34,217 nt of DNA, from positions 1 through 34,217 of the forward strand of contig NZ_KE340330.1 of NCBI RefSeq assembly GCF_000413435.1, read 5' to 3'. A model generated the notes under the pieces. That model did not search any database. It worked only from the letters and a program-made list of their open reading frames with translations, and had not been told where the DNA came from. Numbering within the stretch: position 1 is the stretch's first letter; each line of letters begins with the position of its first letter. This stretch comes from Campylobacter ureolyticus ACS-301-V-Sch3b (lineage in GTDB: Bacteria > Campylobacterota > Campylobacteria > Campylobacterales > Campylobacteraceae). Positions 30,465 through 34,217 of the stretch are shown in pieces. A program made the position numbers and the translations under genes.

Positions 30465-30836
30465 ATGGCAAGACTTACAAACGGACTTGAAACAATGGAA
30501 CTTGGAGTTACTAGTTGGCGAATCATCATAAATGATAACTTTAAAAAGCTTTATACAAAAGATGAAGTTGATGCAAATTTAAAGAATTATCAGTTAAAAA
30601 CTGAGCTAAATGAGACATTAAAGCTTTATGTAAAAGCCCAAAGCTTAAAAGACTACGCCCTTAAAAATGGAAATAAAGAAAATGATTTTTATACTAAGAA
30701 TTTAAATGTGTTTGGAGAGTTGATACTAGCTAGTACAAGTGATTTAAACGAAACTACTTTGCCTCAAAGTCCAAGTGGCTTTATAAAGCTAAAAGTTGGC
30801 GATAAAGTGGTAAAAGTGCCCTATTATAAGGAGTAG
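30465..30836 (+). CDS. Short tail fibre-like protein
   Basis: 123 aa with AAGGAG upstream. The N-terminal segment LGVTSWRIIINDNFKKLYTKDEVDANLKNYQLKTEL contains the YTKxEVD repeat motif common in phage fibre shafts. The C-terminal half (SPSGFIKLKVGDKVVKVPYY) is a small beta domain. It follows the tip protein directly, as side or tip fibres do. Whether it is a full fibre or a fibre base is unclear. Confidence 0.65.
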   Translation: MARLTNGLETMELGVTSWRIIINDNFKKLYTKDEVDANLKNYQLKTELNETLKLYVKAQSLKDYALKNGNKENDFYTKNLNVFGELILASTSDLNETTLPQSPSGFIKLKVGDKVVKVPYYKE

Positions 30837-30838
30837 TG

Positions 30839-31228
30839 ATGAGCATATTTGAGATAATGCAGCGTTTGGTAGCCTTACTTAATGATATAGATGTAAAAAG
30901 CATTAAAATAGGACTTGAAAGAAGTATAAATATAGATGATTTCCCGCTTATAAGAGTAGTGCCAAATGATAATGAACTTGACACATTTGATGGGTGGGCT
31001 GAGGATATTTATTTTAGCATTTATTTGGGTGATAGTGTTGATGAGAATTTAGAACTTTGTCTTAAAAAACTTTATGAGTTAGAAGCAAGTATTAAGTTTA
31101 GACTGCATAATTACCAATTTAGTGATGGCGGACTAATTAGGTTCATAAAGACTTCTAAGAGTGATGAGTTTAGGCATTATACTTTATTAAGAAGTGATTT
31201 TAAGGTAGAGAGTATAAGGTTATTTTAG
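30839..31228 (+). CDS. Hypothetical structural-region protein (129 aa)
   Basis: 129 aa from ATG 30839 with AGGAG upstream (a GTG one codon earlier is also in frame). A mixed alpha/beta pattern, IEASIKFRLHNYQFS-like near the end and an acidic middle (FDGWAEDIYFSIYLGDSVDENLELCLKKLYELE). I do not recognise the family. The layout resembles small tail-completion proteins. Last gene of the structural operon. A GGGGG/CCCCC stem (31228-31241) follows directly. Confidence 0.6.
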   Translation: MSIFEIMQRLVALLNDIDVKSIKIGLERSINIDDFPLIRVVPNDNELDTFDGWAEDIYFSIYLGDSVDENLELCLKKLYELEASIKFRLHNYQFSDGGLIRFIKTSKSDEFRHYTLLRSDFKVESIRLF

Positions 31229-31242
31229 GGGGAAACCCCCCT

Positions 31243-31355
31243 TGTAAAACTTATGCAAGTGGCATTTTACCACTATTTAAAACTTATGCTAAAAAAATTA
31301 CATTTTAAAAGGAAAGTTATGAAAAACTTTAAACTAAAATGTAAAACTTATGCAA
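31243..31355 (+). repeat. Three TGTAAAACTTATGCAA-type repeats at the methylase start
   Basis: TGTAAAACTTATGCAA at 31243-31258 and 31340-31355 are identical; TTTAAAACTTATGCTA at 31276-31291 differs at two bases. A fourth, TGTAAAATTTATGCAA, lies at 8056-8071 beside the other accessory cassette. The last copy is inside the methylase coding region. They could be regulator sites or recombination remnants at the edges of imported genes. Confidence 0.5.
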
Positions 31356-32110
31356 AATGTCGTGCCCCATTTGCTTGGGTTGGTGGGAAGTCAAGGTTAG
31401 CAAAAGATATAATAGCCCTAATGCCAGAGCATAAAACCTATGCTGAAGTATTTGGTGGTGCTTTGAGCGTATTTTACCAAAAGGCTCCTTCAAAGCTAGA
31501 AATTATTAATGATATAAATAGTGATCTTATAAACTTGCACCGAATTATAAAGTCAAGACCCATAAGTCTTCAAATAGAGCTTAACAATATGCTAAGAAGT
31601 AGAGAGATTTTTGAGTTAATAAAAAATAAAGCTATAAAGCCAAGAAATAATGTGCAAAAAGCAGCGTTTTACTACTATTTGATAAGCCTTAGCTTTGGAG
31701 CTAAGATGGATAACTTTGCGATGAGTAAAAGCTTAAGAAGTCCAAAAAACATCTATAAAAGCTTTGAAATTTATAGTAAGCGTTTAAAAATGGCTGTGAT
31801 AGAAAACTTAAGTTATGAAAATTTTATAAAAGAGTATGATGGCAAGGAGACTTTATTTTATTTAGATCCACCATATGTTGGAACTGAAAGTTACTACAAA
31901 ATGCCAAGGACGTTTGATTTAAAAAGCCATGAGAACTTAGCTTTTATTTTAAAAGGTGTAAGGGCTAAATTTATACTTTCATATAATGACTGCCCGGTGG
32001 TAAGAAAGCTTTACAAAGACTTTAATATTAAAGAGGTTTCAACTAATTATAGCCTAAATATAAACTCAATAAATAAAAAGGCTAAAGAGCTTATAATAAT
32101 GAATTACTAA
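31319..32110 (+). CDS. DNA adenine methylase (Dam/DpnM family)
   Basis: 263 aa from ATG 31319 (AAAAGGAAAGTT upstream; an in-frame ATG at 31253 would run through the repeats). Motifs: FAWVGGK (18-24, AdoMet-binding FxGxK), YAEVFGG (41-47), NDIN (64-67) and the catalytic DPPY (183-186) followed by VGTESYY. It methylates adenine N6, probably at GATC, though the site cannot be read from sequence. No partner endonuclease is present, so it is an orphan methylase, likely protecting phage DNA from host restriction or tuning gene expression, in the place where Mu carries mom. Confidence 0.9.
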   Translation: MKNFKLKCKTYAKCRAPFAWVGGKSRLAKDIIALMPEHKTYAEVFGGALSVFYQKAPSKLEIINDINSDLINLHRIIKSRPISLQIELNNMLRSREIFELIKNKAIKPRNNVQKAAFYYYLISLSFGAKMDNFAMSKSLRSPKNIYKSFEIYSKRLKMAVIENLSYENFIKEYDGKETLFYLDPPYVGTESYYKMPRTFDLKSHENLAFILKGVRAKFILSYNDCPVVRKLYKDFNIKEVSTNYSLNINSINKKAKELIIMNY

Positions 32111-32114
32111 GACT

Positions 32115-32140
32115 TTAAAGGGTGATTAATCGCCCTTTAA
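32115..32140. terminator. Bidirectional terminator between convergent genes
   Basis: TTAAAGGG (32115-32122) pairs with CCCTTTAA (32133-32140), extended by T-G, G-C and A-T pairs inward. It lies 4 nt after the methylase stop and overlaps the stop of the minus-strand gene, so it can serve both. Confidence 0.65.
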
Positions 32141-32352
32141 TAACCAAGATTTATCTCACCATTTTTTAGATAAAGTGTTTTACCATCTAAATGCCCACTA
32201 ACATAATAAAAAACGCTTTGAGCACTATTTGAGTTTTTTATATAACCTATTTTATTATCAATTTGAACAGCTGTATCGCTATAAACTTCTTCTTCCATAA
32301 AAAGCTCCTTTATAATGCTTATATCGTTTGCTTCTAAGTTTATAAATATCAT
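32137..32352 (-). CDS. Small acidic hypothetical protein (71 aa)
   Basis: 71 aa with AAAGGAGATAAA before ATG on the minus strand. It is acidic, with a beta-rich end (FYYVSGHLDGKTLYLKNGEINLGY). No family is recognised. It is divergent from the right repressor and convergent with the methylase, so it has its own promoter. Candidate roles are regulation or an accessory (moron) function such as exclusion. None is shown. Confidence 0.65.
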   Translation of the reverse strand: MIFINLEANDISIIKELFMEEEVYSDTAVQIDNKIGYIKNSNSAQSVFYYVSGHLDGKTLYLKNGEINLGY

Positions 32353-32466
32353 TTTATCTCCTTTACTTTTATAAAAAGAGTATAACTCTACTATACTGTG
32401 CTTTGGCTGTTGTTTATAAAAATAAATTATAAAAAATAATATTTTATTAATTTAATACAAAAATAT

Positions 32467-32492
32467 GCTAAATTTAGCTTATATTTTATAAT
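32467..32492 (+). promoter_or_regulatory. Palindrome GCTAAATTTAGC and -10 before the right repressor
   Basis: A perfect 12-bp palindrome (32467-32478) stands 8 bp before TATAAT (32487-32492), which lies 14 nt before ATG 32507. The palindrome is well placed for autoregulation by the repressor. A second inverted repeat AGAGTATAACTCT lies near 32379-32391, toward the divergent small gene. Confidence 0.5.
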
Positions 32493-32506
32493 TAAGGTAG
32501 CAAGAA

Positions 32507-33166
32507 ATGACAATGGATCAGATAAATGAAAGATTAAAAGATATATTATCAAATAAATTTAAAGATAAACTCATAAAAGATAAAGACGTGGCTGATGCTT
32601 TGGGTATAGATCCAAATAACTACGCGCAACTTAAATTTAGAAACTCAGTGCCATATAAAGAGATAATGGACTTTTTGTTTAAAGAAGGGATTTCAATTAA
32701 TCTATTTTTTTATGGCAAGGATGCTAGTAATAGCGATAATTTAAAAACATTAAGGATGTTTGATGTGGGGGCTTCTTTAGGAGGTGGGGCAAATAACGAT
32801 GATGAAAGCTTTGAAAATGTGGTTATAAGTGAGCAAATTTTAGAAAAAAGTAATGTTAAGTTTTTAGGAAAGATTGATATAATCAAAGCCATTGGCGAGA
32901 GTATGGAGCCATATATAATGGATGGGGATAGTTGTTTTATAGCAGTGGGAGCCGAGTTTAAAGATGGTGAAATTTATGCCATAAACACACCTGATGGACT
33001 TATGATAAAAGAGTGCTACAAGCAAGGTGATGAGTTTATGCTAATATCTTATAATCCTATCTACTTGCCAGTAAGATACAGCATCTATGAGTGTAAGATA
33101 GTAGGAATGTTTGTAGGAATTATAAGAGGCAGGGGAAAGTTTAAGATAAATTTAAAAGAAGTTTAG
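32507..33166 (+). CDS. Second S24-type repressor/regulator (right end)
   Basis: 219 aa. An N-terminal HTH-like region (about 22-50, KLIKDKDVADALGIDPNNYAQLKFRNSVP) and an S24/LexA C-terminal domain with Ser132 (GESMEPYIMDGD) and Lys168 (GLMIKECYK). The linker has GASLGGGANN where an Ala-Gly cleavage pair is usual, so self-cleavage may be altered. ATG 32507 has AAGGTAG upstream; ATG 32513 is an alternative. It is a separate protein from the left repressor (little sequence identity) and lies at the opposite end, reading outward. It may control the right-end genes or give immunity to a second phage type. Confidence 0.8.
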   Translation: MTMDQINERLKDILSNKFKDKLIKDKDVADALGIDPNNYAQLKFRNSVPYKEIMDFLFKEGISINLFFYGKDASNSDNLKTLRMFDVGASLGGGANNDDESFENVVISEQILEKSNVKFLGKIDIIKAIGESMEPYIMDGDSCFIAVGAEFKDGEIYAINTPDGLMIKECYKQGDEFMLISYNPIYLPVRYSIYECKIVGMFVGIIRGRGKFKINLKEV

Positions 33167-33203
33167 AGCGTTTTTAATACTTAAATATTTAGTTTTTCGC
33201 ATT

Positions 33204-33264
33204 AAAATGAGAAAAATGTAGCTCTTAATTTTCTCATTTAAGTAAAAACTTTTTTCTCATTTTT
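33204..33264. repeat. Right-end transposase-binding-type repeats
   Basis: Three copies of the end motif: AAAATGAGAAAAA (33204-33216), then the inverted forms TTTTCTCATTT (33229-33239) and TTTTTCTCATTTTT (33251-33264), the last 13 bp from the right terminus. With the two left copies they form a five-site set, similar in number to the att sites of Mu. Confidence 0.6.
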
Positions 33265-33277
33265 GTGGGGATTTACA

Positions 33278-33282
33278 CATTG
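33278..33282. repeat. Target-site duplication CATTG, right copy
   Basis: Follows the TTTACA terminus directly and equals 108-112. The host kinase frame resumes with GTT at 33283. Confidence 0.9.
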
Positions 33283-33987
33283 GTTATGTATTTTGTCTAT
33301 GTCAGTATAACAAAGCCATATTTAGAGCAAAAAAAGATGATGAATACATTTTTCAATGATGCTATGCATGAGCTTAAAACCCCACTTGGTGTTGCAAGTA
33401 TAAATTTAGAAATTTTAGAAACTAGAAATAAACAAACACATCGTATAAAAGCAGCCTTAAAACAGATGAAAATAACTTATGAAGATGTTGAGTTTTTTAT
33501 AAAAAATGATCGTATAAAATTTCCAAAAAAAGTATTAAATTTTTCTAATTTTTTAGAAAATAGAATTCGTTTTTCAAGTACAATCGCCCATAGCAAAAAA
33601 ATACAAATAATAAGTGAAATTTCACCAAATTTAAAGGTATTTTTAAGTGAAATTGAAGCAACAAGATTGATTGATAATAACCTATCAAATGCCATAAAAT
33701 ATTCAAACGAGGGTAGCGAAATAAATATTTATTTAAAAAGCGATGATAATTTTGTCATTTTTATAGTTGAAGATTTTGGATGTGGGATAAAAGATGTTGA
33801 TACTATTTGGCAAAGATACACAAGACAAAACCAATCACAGGGTGGATTTGGATTAGGACTAAATATAGTTATGAAAATTTGCAATAAAAACGATATTTTA
33901 TATGATGTTAAATCAACCCCTAAAAAAGGATCGATTTTTATTTATAAAATTCCACTCTATGAAGAAAAACTTTTAGATAATATTTAA
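33283..33987 (+). pseudogene. Sensor histidine kinase, 3' part, separated by the prophage
   Basis: Encodes the rest of the second membrane region, the dimerisation domain with the phospho-acceptor His (NDAMHELKTPLGVA; codon 33367-33369), and the ATPase domain: N-box DNNLSNAIKYS, G1 box VEDFGCGI and G2 box GGFGLGLNI. A GTG at 33265 inside the prophage end opens this frame, so a cytosolic kinase fragment without its sensor could still be made from a phage-side promoter. HK type with a single sensor domain and short linker. No response regulator is in the window. Confidence 0.9.
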
Positions 33988-34217
33988 AAAATATCATTAA
34001 TTTTTGATTTGGAGTTTTTGTGCATTATGATATATCCAATATGATTATTTTTAAAATCATATAGTTTTTTTGAGTAAAAATAATCATTTTTAAGCTTAAT
34101 AAAATTTTGATTTTTAAAGTCTATTTTGTCCAAAAAAGGTAAAATATTTAAATTTATATCATTTTTATCAATTATGTTAAAGCCATGAATTTTTATATGT
34201 GAGTTTTTAAAACATTC
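33984..34217 (-). CDS. Host protein of unknown function, C-terminal part
   Basis: A frame of 77 codons enters from the right edge on the minus strand and ends at TAA 33984-33986, overlapping the kinase stop. The end (NDYFYSKKLYDFKNNHIGYIIMHKNS) resembles the last strand pair of a periplasmic Cache/PAS-type sensor domain, which would suit a neighbour of a two-component system. That is a weak similarity. The start is outside the window. Confidence 0.6.
   Translation of the reverse strand, partial: ECFKNSHIKIHGFNIIDKNDINLNILPFLDKIDFKNQNFIKLKNDYFYSKKLYDFKNNHIGYIIMHKNSKSKINDIF

Larger units (their letters stand above)
113..33277. mobile_element. Mu-like transposable prophage, complete (33,165 bp)
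   Basis: The termini are TGTAAA...TTTACA (5'-TG/CA-3', 6-bp terminal inverted repeat) with a 5-bp flanking duplication. The content is a full transposable phage: repressor, Ner-like protein, transposase A, ATPase B, DUF3164, GemA, Mu-type head genes (terminase, DUF935-type portal, MuF, gpG, protease I, gpT), lysis genes and a siphovirus-type tail. Apart from two accessory genes the reading frames are intact, so it may be able to be induced. The noncontractile tail places it nearer the B3/D3112 type of transposable siphophage than Mu itself. Confidence 0.93.

Noticed and set aside
31228..31241. GGGGG/CCCCCC hairpin as a terminator
   Set aside because: A stem of five pairs with a 3-nt loop and no T-run behind it; too weak to call. 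It might only affect translation of the methylase.

Overview
The window holds one complete Mu-like transposable prophage of 33,165 bp (113-33277) inserted in a sensor histidine kinase gene of an AT-rich host. The codon use, the poly-A-rich ribosome sites and the protein families suggest a Campylobacter-like member of the Campylobacterota; I cannot name the species. The ends can be read directly: the element begins TGTAAA, ends TTTACA, and is flanked by a 5-bp duplication, CATTG (108-112 and 33278-33282). Joining the flanks restores one open kinase frame across the site.

Layout. Left end (113-538): noncoding, with transposase-type end repeats and four ATTAAGTGAC direct repeats. Control and transposition (539-4634): a LexA/S24-type repressor on the minus strand, a divergent promoter with inverted operator-like repeats, a small Ner-like HTH gene, transposase A (DDE) and ATPase B. 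Early/middle genes (4646-8039): small hypotheticals, a DUF4406-like protein, DUF3164, GemA and a zinc-ribbon protein. Accessory cassette (8091-9379): a DUF6978-like gene and a DUF1828/DUF1829 gene, both interrupted by frameshifts at or near homopolymers. Head genes on the minus strand (9401-14775): gpG-like protein, MuF head protein with a C-terminal nuclease-like domain, portal, large terminase and DUF1804 small terminase-like protein. From 15030 the plus strand carries protease/scaffold, major capsid, head-tail joining genes, a lysis cassette (DUF5675 protein, overlapping spanin pair, holin-like protein), tail tube, tail chaperones with a -1 frameshift site, tape measure and a siphovirus-type (not contractile) tail tip. 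The right end has a Dam-type adenine methylase, a small minus-strand gene and a second S24-type repressor.

The least expected part is 9935-10310. Two related ~90-nt tRNA-like RNAs lie antisense to the head operon. Each follows an identical 24-nt promoter repeat with an extended -10, each is closed by a perfect 9 or 12 bp stem, and each has a canonical-looking T-arm. Each lies at the 3' end of a copy of the MuF C-terminal domain: the real gene, or a 39-codon orphan fragment. The arrangement resembles a duplicated toxin-tip plus RNA module. The second unusual element is a hairpin RNA motif (3630-3688 and 23397-23454) whose stems differ completely in sequence, while a 17-nt loop and a TC/TC internal loop are kept.

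All calls come from reading the sequence. No database search or folding program was run.
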